A stretch of DNA of 64,000 nucleotides from Clostridiales bacterium (GTDB lineage: Bacteria > Bacillota > Clostridia > Saccharofermentanales > Saccharofermentanaceae), in NCBI GenBank assembly GCA_017515465.1, contig JAFWFV010000044.1:1-64000 (forward strand). The letters are read 5' to 3'. Made by a program: the position numbers and the translations under genes. Positions 41,378-50,455 of this stretch are shown in pieces (position 1 is the first letter of the stretch; each line of letters begins with the position of its first letter). The notes beneath the pieces are model-generated. The model was not told where the DNA came from. It worked only from the letters and a program-made list of their open reading frames with translations, and did no database searches.

Positions 41378-41811
41378 AAATTAACATACACGAAAGGCAA
41401 CCGTCCTTGCGGACTGAGCTTTCTTACGCTCATTTTATCATTTGAAGCACATATATTCAACAGTCTCTGATACATAGGATATGACCATGTATGCGCGCTA
41501 GAATGGCGGGTCATAATCTTGTGTGTTCTGTCGGACAACGAAACATGAATAGTCTGTAAAATACGCGGTGATATCCTACGGACATCACATAATTCACTTC
41601 TCTGGAAACATCGCCGGTGTCTACCGGCAGAAAAAAGAATTAAAGAATAATTTTTTGTGCCCACTTTAATTGACTGGTACAATACTGTTACAATGTCCTG
41701 AACGGCAGGAGTGACGATGAGATACTGCAGAATGTATGCAAGTCATTGTATCTGTATCATGAAGCCGCAGACAGATATCTGAACTGACAGATAACCACGG
41801 AGAAACAGCAT

Positions 41812-42516
41812 ATGGAAACGTTATTGGCATTTGGAGATTCCGTTCTCAAAGGAGTTATTTATGAGAATGATCGTTACAGAGTGACTGATACTGCCTTCTA
41901 CAGGCAATGTGCAGAGGCTCTGGGCGTTGTGATCGAGAACAAGGCCAGGTTCGGGAGCACCATAGACAAAGGCGAACAGATCTTTCAGAAAAATCTGGAG
42001 GCGATCAGGGAGTCATCCGGAGAATACGTGATAATGGAGTTCGGCGGCAACGACTGCGATTTCAACTGGAAAGAGATATCAGCGGATCCATATGGCGAGC
42101 ATCTTCCCATGAGTACGATCGAGGACTTTACCTCTACCTATACATACATGATCGAACAGGTAAAGAAAACGGGCAAGAGTCCTGTACTGCTCTCTCTTCC
42201 GCCTATCGATTCTGCCAGATATCTCAAGCATATATCCAGAGGACTGTCGGAGGAGAACATTCTGAAGTGGATGCATGATGACAGGCAGTACATTACAAAC
42301 TGGCATGAACGTTATAACATCGAGGTCTTTAAGATCGCCATCGAGAACAGCATTCCAGTAATAGATATCACATCATCTTTTCTCGAACACAAGAATTATT
42401 CTGAATATCTGTGTGAAGACGGTATCCATCCCAATGAGAAGGGTCACGGGATCATTGCCGACGCGATAATGCAGCACATTGCCAGAAGGAATATAACGTT
42501 TGATAAAGCAATATAA
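41812..42516 (+). CDS. SGNH/GDSL-type esterase or lipase
   Basis: 234 residues. Block I FGDSVLKG (nucleophile Ser10), block III GGND (residues about 77-80) and block V DGIHPNEKGH (catalytic Asp and His near 203-206) are in place. No signal peptide, so it is cytoplasmic. It could be an acyl hydrolase for lipids, sugars or thioesters. The ATG is preceded by a weak GGAG-type site; a membrane-protein gene follows after 18 bases. Confidence 0.85.
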   Translation: METLLAFGDSVLKGVIYENDRYRVTDTAFYRQCAEALGVVIENKARFGSTIDKGEQIFQKNLEAIRESSGEYVIMEFGGNDCDFNWKEISADPYGEHLPMSTIEDFTSTYTYMIEQVKKTGKSPVLLSLPPIDSARYLKHISRGLSEENILKWMHDDRQYITNWHERYNIEVFKIAIENSIPVIDITSSFLEHKNYSEYLCEDGIHPNEKGHGIIADAIMQHIARRNITFDKAI

Positions 42517-42534
42517 AGGCGAGGCAAGCTATAG

Positions 42535-43031
42535 ATGTTAAAGTTCATCCACCTGTTCGGTAATTACTTCATAGGACTATCATTTATAGGGATAGCGGCT
42601 TTTGTGATACAGGAGATCCCTTATATCCTGATGCCTTTGATCAAGCCATCTTCCAATCCGATCATGAACATGCAGAATGAGATCAAATGGATCGGGACAG
42701 TGCAGGGGATATTCGGCATGCTGTCAATGGTCCTGCTGATGCTGATCGTAAGGGATGATGTTAAGGTGTTTCCCATGGGGTCCGCCGGAGAAAAACTTTC
42801 CTGTTCCTGACAGTTCTCATGATCCTGATAAACTTTGCCGGGTGGATACTGTATTATACGGGACACCAATACGGATGGTTGATCGTGATAAGCCAGTTTG
42901 CCGTTGTTCCGCTTTACTATCTGTTCTTCGGACTGTGGCAGAAAAACTATCTGCTTGTTGGGGCTGCTGTTCCTTTCTTCGTGATCCATACCGTCAACGG
43001 GGTAATGAACTTTACCGTTAATAAGGCATGA
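42535..43031 (+). pseudogene. Membrane protein broken by a 1-base frameshift
   Basis: The first part (ATG 42535 to 42810) has three hydrophobic segments and then runs into an unrelated tail SAGEKLSCS. The second part (frame of 42819-43031) continues cleanly as FLFLTVLMILINFAGWILYY and further membrane segments. The frame switches at a GGGG run at 42777-42780; one extra G there would give MGVRRRKTFLFL and join the halves into about 165 residues with five membrane segments. It may be a real mutation or a homopolymer sequencing error. Confidence 0.7.
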
Positions 43032-43219
43032 ACAGGCCTGTTTCCGGAAATTTTTCCAAAAAAGTTCCTCCAATTTCAACACACCCGCATCCTTGTGTTG
43101 CTTAAGCATCAAATGGGCAATGCATTATTTATTGTTTGGCCTATATGTTCTTGCTATCATCAAATCATCAAACAAACCCAAACGGGAATGGGAAAAACAA
43201 AAACTGGAGGAACAGAAAA

Positions 43220-43411
43220 ATGAAGAAGGTTATGAAGTCAGAGTCAAAGAAGGGTTTTTCACTTATTGAGATGGTTATGGTTCTTGCAATCATCTGCATA
43301 CTCGCCGGATCAATGATCTACGGCGGACTTAAGATCCTCGACAGAGTCAAGAATATCTGCATCGGTGATTCCCCTGTAACAAGCTATAACGCAGCCAGGG
43401 ACAACGCCTGA
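43220..43411 (+). CDS. Short prepilin-like protein
   Basis: 63 residues from ATG 43220 (GGAGG nine bases upstream). A basic leader of 11 residues ends in G, followed by FSLIEMVMVLAIICILAGSM, the class III prepilin cleavage site and hydrophobic helix with Glu5. The mature product would be only about 50 residues, far shorter than normal pilins, and ends in a small soluble region with one Cys. No pilus assembly genes are nearby. It may be a minor pseudopilin, a competence-type protein or a remnant. Confidence 0.7.
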   Translation: MKKVMKSESKKGFSLIEMVMVLAIICILAGSMIYGGLKILDRVKNICIGDSPVTSYNAARDNA

Positions 43412-43485
43412 TCCTGTAATTGACCTGAGCACTGACCGGCGATTACTGATATAATTGATCCGAACGTTTAGATTTGGAGGTAGCT

Positions 43486-43788
43486 ATGGTCAGACATGTA
43501 ATAGTATGGACGCTCAAGGATGAGTACTCAGACAGCGAAAAGGCTCAGATCAAGAAGGATATCAAAGAAGGTCTCGAAGGCTTGATAGATAAAGTTCCCG
43601 GAATCGTAGAGATCCGTGTGAACACCGCAGGGCTTCCCAGCTCGAATGGAGATCTGATGTTGGATTCGCTATTTGAGTCCGCGGAAGCACTTAAGGGTTA
43701 TGCAACGCATCCTGCCCATGTTGCAGTTGCAGACGGCAAGGTCAGACCGTATACAAAGACTAGAAGCTGCTTTGACTACGAGGTGTGA
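43486..43788 (+). CDS. Dabb-family (stress-responsive A/B barrel) protein
   Basis: 100 residues from ATG 43486 with GGAGG in position. VRHVIVWTLKD at the start, DKVPGIVEIRVN in the middle and THPAHVAVADGKVRP near the end are the typical dimeric alpha-beta barrel pattern. Members include plant stress proteins and bacterial cyclases or monooxygenases; the role here is unknown. A terminator follows its stop. Confidence 0.9.
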   Translation: MVRHVIVWTLKDEYSDSEKAQIKKDIKEGLEGLIDKVPGIVEIRVNTAGLPSSNGDLMLDSLFESAEALKGYATHPAHVAVADGKVRPYTKTRSCFDYEV

Positions 43789-43808
43789 CCCGTCAACAGA
43801 TCCTTGCA

Positions 43809-43838
43809 GACACCGTTCCTTATGGAATGGTGTCTTTT
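43809..43838 (+). terminator. Rho-independent terminator
   Basis: GACACCGTTCC (43809-43819) and GGAATGGTGTC (43824-43834) pair over 11 positions with one G:U, followed by TTTTA. A TATAAT at 43846-43851 directly after it is the -10 box for the glycan cluster's plus operon. Confidence 0.8.
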
Positions 43839-43878
43839 ATTCTGTTATAATGTGCTAATAAAAAAAGGGGTATCGGTG

Positions 43879-44343
43879 ATGGGCGACAGCAAGATCAAAG
43901 TGTGTCTGGTGGGTTCCGCCGGCGGACACTTGAATCAACTGTATATTCTTAAGCCTTACTGGTCTGACAAGGAGAGATTCTGGGCGACCTTCGACAAGGA
44001 AGATTCCAGGAGCCTTCTTAAGGATGAGAAGGTCTACCATGTTTATTACCCATCCAACAGAAGCCTCAAGGCATTGATCATCAACACATCCAGAGCGGTC
44101 AAGATACTCCGTAAGGAGATGCCGGACCTTATCATATCTGCCGGCGCAGCTCCTGCTGTTCCTTTTTTCTACATTGGAAAGATGATGGGGATCAAACTGG
44201 TATACATAGAACCATTTGACAGGTTTGATACCCGTTCTCTGACCGGTAGGCTATGCTATAAGGTGGCAGATGTCTTTATAGTCCAGTGGGAGGGAATGAA
44301 GAAGTTCTATCCCAAGGCGGTTAACCTGGGGAGTATTTTCTAA
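43879..44343 (+). CDS. Alg14/PssD-like subunit of a split glycosyltransferase
   Basis: 154 residues from ATG 43879. KVCLVGSAGGHLNQLYIL is the donor-fold N-terminal half of GT-B enzymes such as EpsE/CpsF/PssD, and DLIISAGAAPAVPFFYIGKMMGIKLVYIEPFDRFDT matches Alg14 strongly. It should anchor the catalytic partner (next gene) and take part in adding the second sugar to a lipid-linked repeating unit. It is the first gene of the plus block; the partner starts two bases after its stop. Confidence 0.9.
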   Translation: MGDSKIKVCLVGSAGGHLNQLYILKPYWSDKERFWATFDKEDSRSLLKDEKVYHVYYPSNRSLKALIINTSRAVKILRKEMPDLIISAGAAPAVPFFYIGKMMGIKLVYIEPFDRFDTRSLTGRLCYKVADVFIVQWEGMKKFYPKAVNLGSIF

Positions 44344-44345
44344 AG

Positions 44346-44840
44346 ATGATATTCGTTACTGTCGGAACACATGAACAGCCTTTTAACCGTCTGGTGGAAT
44401 ATATCGACAGATGGGCAGGAGAACATGACGAAGAGGTTGTGATCCAGCTGGGTTTTACCCGTATTGAACCTAAGAACTGCAAATGGCAGCCTTTCTACAG
44501 CCATGATGACATGATCGATATGATCAGGAAAGCCCGCGTAGTAGTAACGCACGGCGGGCCCTGCTGCTACATGGAAGTCCTCCGGATGGGCAAGATCCCA
44601 GTTGTTGTTCCCAGGAACAGCAAACTGGGTGAGCACGTCGATGACCATCAGATCAAGATATGCCACGAATACTTGAAACACTATAACAACATACTTCTGG
44701 TTGAGGATATCGATAAGCTCGGTGACGATCTTTCCTCTTACGATGAACTGACGGGCAGCATGAAAGCAGAAGAACGCATGTCTAACAACCCGGTGTTCTG
44801 TGAAAAGATGTCCGGGCTGATCGATCAGCTGTTCCAATGA
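44346..44840 (+). CDS. Alg13/PssE-like catalytic subunit of a split glycosyltransferase
   Basis: 164 residues. IFVTVGTHEQPFNRLVEYID at the start and VVVTHGGPCCYMEVLRMGKIPVVVPR are the C-terminal half of glycosyltransferase family 28 (MurG-like), which binds the UDP-sugar. It works with the Alg14-like partner as one enzyme on the inner face of the membrane. Confidence 0.9.
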   Translation: MIFVTVGTHEQPFNRLVEYIDRWAGEHDEEVVIQLGFTRIEPKNCKWQPFYSHDDMIDMIRKARVVVTHGGPCCYMEVLRMGKIPVVVPRNSKLGEHVDDHQIKICHEYLKHYNNILLVEDIDKLGDDLSSYDELTGSMKAEERMSNNPVFCEKMSGLIDQLFQ

Positions 44841-44850
44841 GGAAATAAAA

Positions 44851-45810
44851 ATGAGCGGCAGGAACAGATTATCTGTTGTCGTACCGGCATACAACGTGGA
44901 AAAGTATCTTCCGCTCTGTATTGATTCCCTGCTGAAGACAGAAGGCATGGATAAGGCTGAGATCATCATCATTGACGACGGATCCACCGACAGGACCGGC
45001 GAGATCGCAGATGAGTATGCAGGAGATCACGGTAACATACGCGTTATCCACAAAGAGAATGAAGGTCCCTCCGCATCCAGAAATCTGGGCATCATGGAAG
45101 CAAAGGGTGATTATATCTTTTTCTGCGATTCGGATGACGAGGTGATCCCCGAGCTTTTCTCAGGGGTCGTCAAGGTGATAGAAACAACATCTGACGATAT
45201 CATCCTGTGGGACAGCGAGCTGCTCTATGAGACCAGGAACCTGCTGGTCCCGAAGAACAGGGGATTCTTTTCTCACAGCGGATTGGAAAAGACTGAGAGG
45301 ACATACGGGGGCAAGGAGATCCTGGAGACGCAGCTCAGGAAGACCGGAGATTTTGTAGCGACCATCTGGCTGGGTGCCTACAGGAAGAACTTTCTTACAG
45401 AAAACAACCTGTTCTTTGAAAAAGGCCTCATCCACGAGGATGAGCTTCTGCTTCCGAAGATCTTTATAGAAGCCCAAAGCGTTCATTACATTCCGGAGAG
45501 GGTATACATATACAGGATCCGTTCAGGGTCCATCATGAATCCGGGATCGTCTGACAGGTCAGAGAGTGCAAAGGCATTGATGTATATATATCCGGCACTC
45601 TACAGATATTACGATGAGGTCCTGGCGGGAGATCCTCTCAGAGAGCTGATCGAGGCAAATCTTACCAAGAGATACCTGCACATGATCTTTAAGTACCGGA
45701 TCTGCCGGTACGGATATGGAAAACAGATAGACAAGAAACTCCTGTGGAGAACAGCAGGGAGGTTACAGGACAAGCTGCTGGTGATGCTGCTCTACCTGTA
45801 TGCACACTGA
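44851..45810 (+). CDS. Family 2 glycosyltransferase
   Basis: 319 residues. SVVVPAYNVEKYLPLCIDSLL and IIIIDDGSTDRTGEIADEYA, then GPSASRNLGIMEAKGDYIFFCDSDDEV with the DxD motif (DSDD), are the GT-A donor site. The C-terminal 110 residues are helical and basic. It adds one sugar of a surface polysaccharide unit; the sugar is not predictable. Eleven bases after the Alg13-like gene. Confidence 0.92.
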   Translation: MSGRNRLSVVVPAYNVEKYLPLCIDSLLKTEGMDKAEIIIIDDGSTDRTGEIADEYAGDHGNIRVIHKENEGPSASRNLGIMEAKGDYIFFCDSDDEVIPELFSGVVKVIETTSDDIILWDSELLYETRNLLVPKNRGFFSHSGLEKTERTYGGKEILETQLRKTGDFVATIWLGAYRKNFLTENNLFFEKGLIHEDELLLPKIFIEAQSVHYIPERVYIYRIRSGSIMNPGSSDRSESAKALMYIYPALYRYYDEVLAGDPLRELIEANLTKRYLHMIFKYRICRYGYGKQIDKKLLWRTAGRLQDKLLVMLLYLYAH

Positions 45811-46642
45811 TATTATGAAAGCAAATACAAAATATGCGCTGAAGAGTAAATGTCCCAGACCGTTGTGGAAAGCAATGACTGCTTTCTACCGCAGACTCTT
45901 ATGGCTCAGATACCGCTCAGATATGAAAAAACATCCGGAAGAGATGACTATGTATTGCCCCTGCTGCGGATTCAGGCTCAGAAACTTTCATGAAGGAGAA
46001 TACAGGCAGCTTCCTGAATTCTACGAACCGTCCCTCTTCGAAGGGATCCGGCAGGATGTTCAGTGTCCTGTGTGCGATTCTCTGCCCAGACACCGTATAC
46101 TTGCCATGTGGTGCGGTTCCAACAAGGATCTCCTGACGTCAAAGGATATCCTGTACTTTGCTCCCGAGAGATGCATGACAGGATGGATGGACCGTAACCA
46201 TATCAGATATAAGACTGCCGATCTCAATAATCCCGACACTGACATGAGACTCGACATCCAGGCAACGGGGCTGGCTGACGGTTCCTATGATGTTGTGATA
46301 TGCAATCATGTTCTGGAACATGTTGGCGATTACAACAGAGCTCTTGCCGAGGTCAGGAGGATCCTCCGTCCCGGCGGGATATTCATCTGCTCATTTCCCG
46401 TAAGCAGAGACGTTGATGAAGTGCTGGAAGATCCTGATGCAAAAAGTGAAGCCGATAGGCTCCGCCTGTACGGACAGAGCGATCATGTCAGGCTGTTCGG
46501 GATCAATGCGGATAAGATCCTGGAACAGGCTGGCCTAGATGTTACCGCGATAGATGGAGCTGATTATCCTGATGAGATACTTCCCGTTACAGGTCCCGGG
46601 AAGTACGATATCAACCGGCTTTATGTATGCAGAAAAGGTTAA
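45800..46642 (+). CDS. SAM-dependent methyltransferase with N-terminal zinc-ribbon-like region
   Basis: 280 residues; ATG 45800 overlaps the glycosyltransferase by 11 bases, and ATG 45815 is an alternative. The first 100 residues carry CPCCGFRLRN and CPVCDSLPRHR cysteine pairs. The methyltransferase core lacks the usual glycine loop in its normal form but has DMRLDIQATGLADGSYDVVICNHVLEHVGDYNRALAEVRRILRPGGIFI. It may methylate a sugar of the polymer or act in capping. It ends the plus block, facing the minus block. Confidence 0.82.
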   Translation: MHTDIMKANTKYALKSKCPRPLWKAMTAFYRRLLWLRYRSDMKKHPEEMTMYCPCCGFRLRNFHEGEYRQLPEFYEPSLFEGIRQDVQCPVCDSLPRHRILAMWCGSNKDLLTSKDILYFAPERCMTGWMDRNHIRYKTADLNNPDTDMRLDIQATGLADGSYDVVICNHVLEHVGDYNRALAEVRRILRPGGIFICSFPVSRDVDEVLEDPDAKSEADRLRLYGQSDHVRLFGINADKILEQAGLDVTAIDGADYPDEILPVTGPGKYDINRLYVCRKG

Positions 46643-46651
46643 CAGACGGTC

Positions 46652-47545
46652 CTATTTCTGAATTCCGCGCTTAACGTGGATGTATTTGCTGACAATGCAG
46701 TACCGGCATGCTGTCAGTGGCTGTTTTCTGTTGGCAATGCCTGAAATAGCATTCTTAAGATCGTCCTTATTCTCGTATCGTGGATCGTAAAGATCGACAT
46801 ATTCATCTTTTGTATCTGGGATCAGCCCGAGATGTATGGCATGTGCCTGGCGTGGACACGCGTATATCCCGCCTCTGTACAGGGTGTTGCAGTATTTCCT
46901 GTTATAGCATTGCTTATATTGTTTTCTTACAAATATGTCAGGCTCATCATATTCGACCGGCTGACCGAAATCGAACCAGTAAAATGAATCATCGATTACT
47001 GAATACCGGATGTTTTCGTCAGTGCAGATCCTTATGAGTTCATCCTGATGTGCGGACAGATCACCGTAATTGCTGAATACGATGTGTGTTTTAGGATTGT
47101 TCTTGATCGACTCGAGACACTCTGCATTTGGGATGATAGTTCCATTTGTGATTATGCTGATCAAGTCATACTTTTCCGTATAATTCTTAGAAAGGAAATC
47201 CAGTACATCACAAAGGACTTTTTGATTTACAAAGGGTTCTCCTCCAAGTATCTTGAGCTCTCCGACGCAAACACTTTCAAAAAGCTTTCTGAGATCGTTG
47301 ATGACATCATCTGAGTACAGGTTTTCAGGATGCTGATAATATTGCATGAGATTTGAGCAGTCGCGGCACTTAAGTGAACAGCACTCTGTAATGACCAGAT
47401 CGAGATGAAGGATCTTGTCAGGGTTTTGTTTTCTTGCTTTTGATTCCCGGTCGAAATAGGGACGCTTGTACATAACATCCGCGATGGATGAATCTATACT
47501 GAACAGAACTCTCTTAACGCCTTTTTTTATACCCATACTGAGCAT
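46652..47545 (-). CDS. Radical SAM protein with C-terminal cysteine cluster
   Basis: 297 residues. The iron-sulphur motif CSLKCRDC, with C-x3-C-x2-C spacing, lies near residue 58, followed by LKILGGEPFVN (glycine-rich SAM site). At the C-terminal end CYNRKYCNTLYRGGIYAC and CRYC supply cysteines for an extra cluster, SPASM/Twitch-like. It overlaps the pyruvyl-transferase gene by one base (TAATG). Such enzymes modify peptides or sugars by radical chemistry; the substrate in this surface cluster is unknown. Confidence 0.82.
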   Translation of the reverse strand: MLSMGIKKGVKRVLFSIDSSIADVMYKRPYFDRESKARKQNPDKILHLDLVITECCSLKCRDCSNLMQYYQHPENLYSDDVINDLRKLFESVCVGELKILGGEPFVNQKVLCDVLDFLSKNYTEKYDLISIITNGTIIPNAECLESIKNNPKTHIVFSNYGDLSAHQDELIRICTDENIRYSVIDDSFYWFDFGQPVEYDEPDIFVRKQYKQCYNRKYCNTLYRGGIYACPRQAHAIHLGLIPDTKDEYVDLYDPRYENKDDLKNAISGIANRKQPLTACRYCIVSKYIHVKRGIQK

Positions 47546-48684
47546 TATGCCTCCCTATTCCTTGTTTTGAGTACAGATGTATCTACGATATCTTTCGGGG
47601 TGCACATAGATCGAAGATGATCTTTAACTGTCACATCCAATGGTTGTTCTATGATATCAAAACCTGAATCGTCGATGTATCTTGACCCGATCTCAAAAGT
47701 CTCAAAGACTGAATCCATTCTTGTGTTCATTCCTGCATATTCTCCAAATCTCTTGATAACACCAAATCGTTTTCTAAAGATAATTGAAAAAAGAACACAA
47801 TGGTAAGAATTGGTCACGACATATTCGGCATTGTCGATCAGTTTCAGCCATTCGGCAACACCGGGAAAAGATCTTGTGATATTGTCATGCCAGTCATCAG
47901 TTACATACACGACCTCGAGACCTTTGGATCTGGCCCAATCGATCACACGCGTCCTGTCATAGTCGATATCGTTATTCATGTAGTAGAAAAAGAGATATTT
48001 GGAACTGCTATATCCTGCATCACTTTCAGAGTATAACTGCCTGTAAACATCCGCATCATGCAGAAGGACCGGATCTGTTGCAAGACGGGCGTCATCTGCT
48101 CCCAGTTGCCTGCATATGTCCAATCCGGATGATTCCCTTACTGATACTGCGTCAAATCTGGACAGGAGTGGTTTAATAAAACCATATTCATCATCGGGGA
48201 TCGAATTGCGTCCCCAGCTTGCGGCATAAGATGCTCTTATGGTGTCATCATTTCCAAAATCGAGAAAGAAAGCGCGGATACGGTTCTTCATATGAGTCAG
48301 TCCGCCGCCGAACGTATTCCAGACCTGGTCGGATCCGGATATATACATATCTGCTTCAGGAGGATCGGAAACAAGGTCTTCAATGGTTGGATATGATCTG
48401 CTGAGAGAAAGGTATCTCTCCCGGAATCGTTCAAATCCTCTTGGATGACTGATGCCGTCCCTGATGAGCTTCCGGTTATATGAATATCTTGCGAGCTGCC
48501 CGGGATTAAATGCTTTCAGTATCCTCAGGCAGAAGGGAGTTCGTATAGTATCATTGTCATAGTCGTAGCAGATGAGAAAAGGCTCGTGACCAAGGTCTCT
48601 CAGATATTTCTGCAGCGCATAGTTCTGGAGCTGCTCTCCATAGTTGCACGTGCTTTTCCAATATGTCATGATCCCGATCTTCAT
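47545..48684 (-). CDS. Polysaccharide pyruvyl transferase family protein
   Basis: 379 residues. GIMTYWKSTCNYGEQLQNYALQKYL is the N-terminal signature, EADMYISGSDQVWNTFGGG and YAASWGRNSIPDDE lie in the middle, and VTNSYHCVLFSIIFRKRFG is the C-terminal His motif. It would transfer pyruvate from PEP as a ketal onto a sugar of a surface glycan. It begins four bases after the adenylation gene. Confidence 0.9.
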   Translation of the reverse strand: MKIGIMTYWKSTCNYGEQLQNYALQKYLRDLGHEPFLICYDYDNDTIRTPFCLRILKAFNPGQLARYSYNRKLIRDGISHPRGFERFRERYLSLSRSYPTIEDLVSDPPEADMYISGSDQVWNTFGGGLTHMKNRIRAFFLDFGNDDTIRASYAASWGRNSIPDDEYGFIKPLLSRFDAVSVRESSGLDICRQLGADDARLATDPVLLHDADVYRQLYSESDAGYSSSKYLFFYYMNNDIDYDRTRVIDWARSKGLEVVYVTDDWHDNITRSFPGVAEWLKLIDNAEYVVTNSYHCVLFSIIFRKRFGVIKRFGEYAGMNTRMDSVFETFEIGSRYIDDSGFDIIEQPLDVTVKDHLRSMCTPKDIVDTSVLKTRNREA

Positions 48685-48688
48685 TGTG

Positions 48689-50215
48689 TTATTTCTCTGG
48701 AGTATTGTTCACATATTCCCTTGTGAGAGATATCCTGTCTATCTTGCCGTTATCGTTATAGAGCATTTGCTGCCTGTGAATGTACTCAGACGGGATCATG
48801 TATTCCTGGACCTTTGTGCATATTGCCGCATTCAGATCATCTTCACTAATATCACCTGTGTATACGAGTATGATCTTTTCTCCGGCAGGATCAAATATGC
48901 AGCAGCAGTTTGTTACTCCATCAACGGAAGATGCTGCGGCTTCGATCTCTCCGAGTTCCACTCTGTAACCGTGTTTCTTGATCTGAAAATCCTTTCTGCC
49001 GATATAGATCAGTTCCATGTGATCGTTGTAGCAGACGATGTCACCTGTCCTGTATATGATCTCAGGATAGTTTTTGTTAAAAGGATTCTGGACAAAAGAC
49101 CTTCTCGTACTGTCGGGATCTCCATAATACCCGCTGCTCAGACATGTTCCCCTTATGCATAACTCCCCTTCGGAGTGCGGGGTGGAGATGAGATCCCCAT
49201 CTTCGCTGATGATAATAGAATCAGTATTTCTGCATGGCTTTCCGATGGGCAGGACATCGTCATCATCGAAATGTCTGTCCAGAGTGTAATATGTGCAGGC
49301 CTCGGTACATTCCGTGGGACCATAAAGATTGGCATACGTAACATCCGGATAGTAATCTATCCAGTAATTGAGATGCTTTGTTGGCATAACCTCACCGCAG
49401 AACAAAACTGTTCGAAGTGGAGCCTTTTCCACGTTCCGGAGTATATCCAGATTTGCAAACAAGCTGAGCATGGAAGGGATCCAGACTATGGTGTTGACTC
49501 TGTGTTTGATGATCTCACGCCAGACGCGCAGAGGTGAGGCGTATAGCCTGTTCGGGATAAGGACTGTAGTTGCTCCTGTTTTCAGAGGGGCATAAACGTC
49601 CTGGATCGACAGGTCGAAATATAGCTGAGCCTGGTTTGCAAATACTGTCCTGTCGCTGAGATCATAACAGTCAGAGATCCAGTCGATGAAATCAACAACG
49701 GCGCGGTGATCGATTATTACGCCTTTGGGCATGCCGGTCGACCCTGATGTAAACAGAACATACAGGATGTCTGTATCTATAACCTTGCTGAGGTTAGTTG
49801 TGACAGTGTCTTCGGATGAAACGGCATGTCTGATATCTTCGATAAAGATCGTATCTGCATCATTATCGATAGATCTGAGGATATCTGAATGTTTCTTGTC
49901 GGTGATCACAAGCGCCGGATCCAGTATTTCAAAGATCTTCATGATCCTGTCATCCGGCATTGTTACATCAATGGGTGAATAGAAGTTTCCCGAGTATGCG
50001 ACCCCCAGAAAAGCACTGACCAGTGACACGCTTTTTTCCATAAACAACAATACCGGTCTCTTAAAAATGCCTCTGGCAATGATCGCATTTGCAATGATTA
50101 TAGCTTCAGAGCGTAGCTCAGAGAAAGAAATGCTCCTGTCCGAGTCAATAAAAGCAGTCTTGTCCGGAAATCTTGCTGCAGTTTTATCAAGATAATCAGT
50201 TACAAGCCGGCACAT
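48689..50215 (-). CDS. Stand-alone adenylation (AMP-binding) enzyme, DltA/NRPS-like
   Basis: 508 residues with GGAG before the ATG. Core motifs in order: LFTSGSTGMPKGV (A3, about 150), FDLSIQDV (A4), NLYGPTECT (A5), YRTGD (A7), GRKDFQIKKHGYRVELGEIE (A8) and NGKIDR with the catalytic Lys near the end (A10). The length, lack of condensation or carrier domains, and the partner acyl carrier protein gene upstream resemble D-alanine ligase DltA. It should activate an amino or other acid and load it on the carrier. The amino acid is not predictable by eye. Confidence 0.9.
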   Translation of the reverse strand: MCRLVTDYLDKTAARFPDKTAFIDSDRSISFSELRSEAIIIANAIIARGIFKRPVLLFMEKSVSLVSAFLGVAYSGNFYSPIDVTMPDDRIMKIFEILDPALVITDKKHSDILRSIDNDADTIFIEDIRHAVSSEDTVTTNLSKVIDTDILYVLFTSGSTGMPKGVIIDHRAVVDFIDWISDCYDLSDRTVFANQAQLYFDLSIQDVYAPLKTGATTVLIPNRLYASPLRVWREIIKHRVNTIVWIPSMLSLFANLDILRNVEKAPLRTVLFCGEVMPTKHLNYWIDYYPDVTYANLYGPTECTEACTYYTLDRHFDDDDVLPIGKPCRNTDSIIISEDGDLISTPHSEGELCIRGTCLSSGYYGDPDSTRRSFVQNPFNKNYPEIIYRTGDIVCYNDHMELIYIGRKDFQIKKHGYRVELGEIEAAASSVDGVTNCCCIFDPAGEKIILVYTGDISEDDLNAAICTKVQEYMIPSEYIHRQQMLYNDNGKIDRISLTREYVNNTPEK

Positions 50216-50230
50216 CGTGATACTCCATTA

Positions 50231-50455
50231 TCATGACACGTTGACTAAGTGATACAGGTCCTCGACCAGAACTGCTTCGGCAACGGAAAAAGGTTCGGTC
50301 TTGATCCCGTACTTCTCATCTATCATGGCTAAAAAAGCCATGGCACTGAAAGAGTTCCATGCATCGATATCGAGCAGATCCATCTCCATGTTAATGGATT
50401 CATCTGTTTCCAGCAGATCTTTAAAGTCATGTAGGAACTGTTCTTCTGTTATCAT
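50231..50455 (-). CDS. Acyl/peptidyl carrier protein
   Basis: 74 residues from ATG at 50455 (AAAGGAG ten bases upstream). LLDIDAWNSFSAMAFLAMIDEKYG holds the phosphopantetheine site; Ser in WNSFSAM replaces the usual DSL context, but the Ser itself is kept. It overlaps the epimerase gene by four bases and precedes the adenylation gene by 15. It is the likely carrier loaded by that enzyme. Confidence 0.88.
   Translation of the reverse strand: MITEEQFLHDFKDLLETDESINMEMDLLDIDAWNSFSAMAFLAMIDEKYGIKTEPFSVAEAVLVEDLYHLVNVS

Larger units (their letters stand above)
40925..41811. other. Long intergenic stretch with structured elements
   Basis: Nearly 900 bases without a convincing protein gene. It contains the structured element at 41080-41186, the paired 36-base repeats at 41217-41302 and a minus-strand terminator at 41330-41377. 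The frame on the minus strand at 41305-41682 overlaps these and has no ribosome binding site or recognisable domain; a short 42-codon part of it ends at the terminator region and could be a small peptide, but I cannot support it. Confidence 0.5.

Noticed and set aside
41305..41682. Minus-strand frame of 125 codons
   Set aside because: No ribosome binding site or recognised domain and it overlaps repeats and a terminator. A short C-terminal part could still be a peptide, so the region is listed as a finding rather than a gene.
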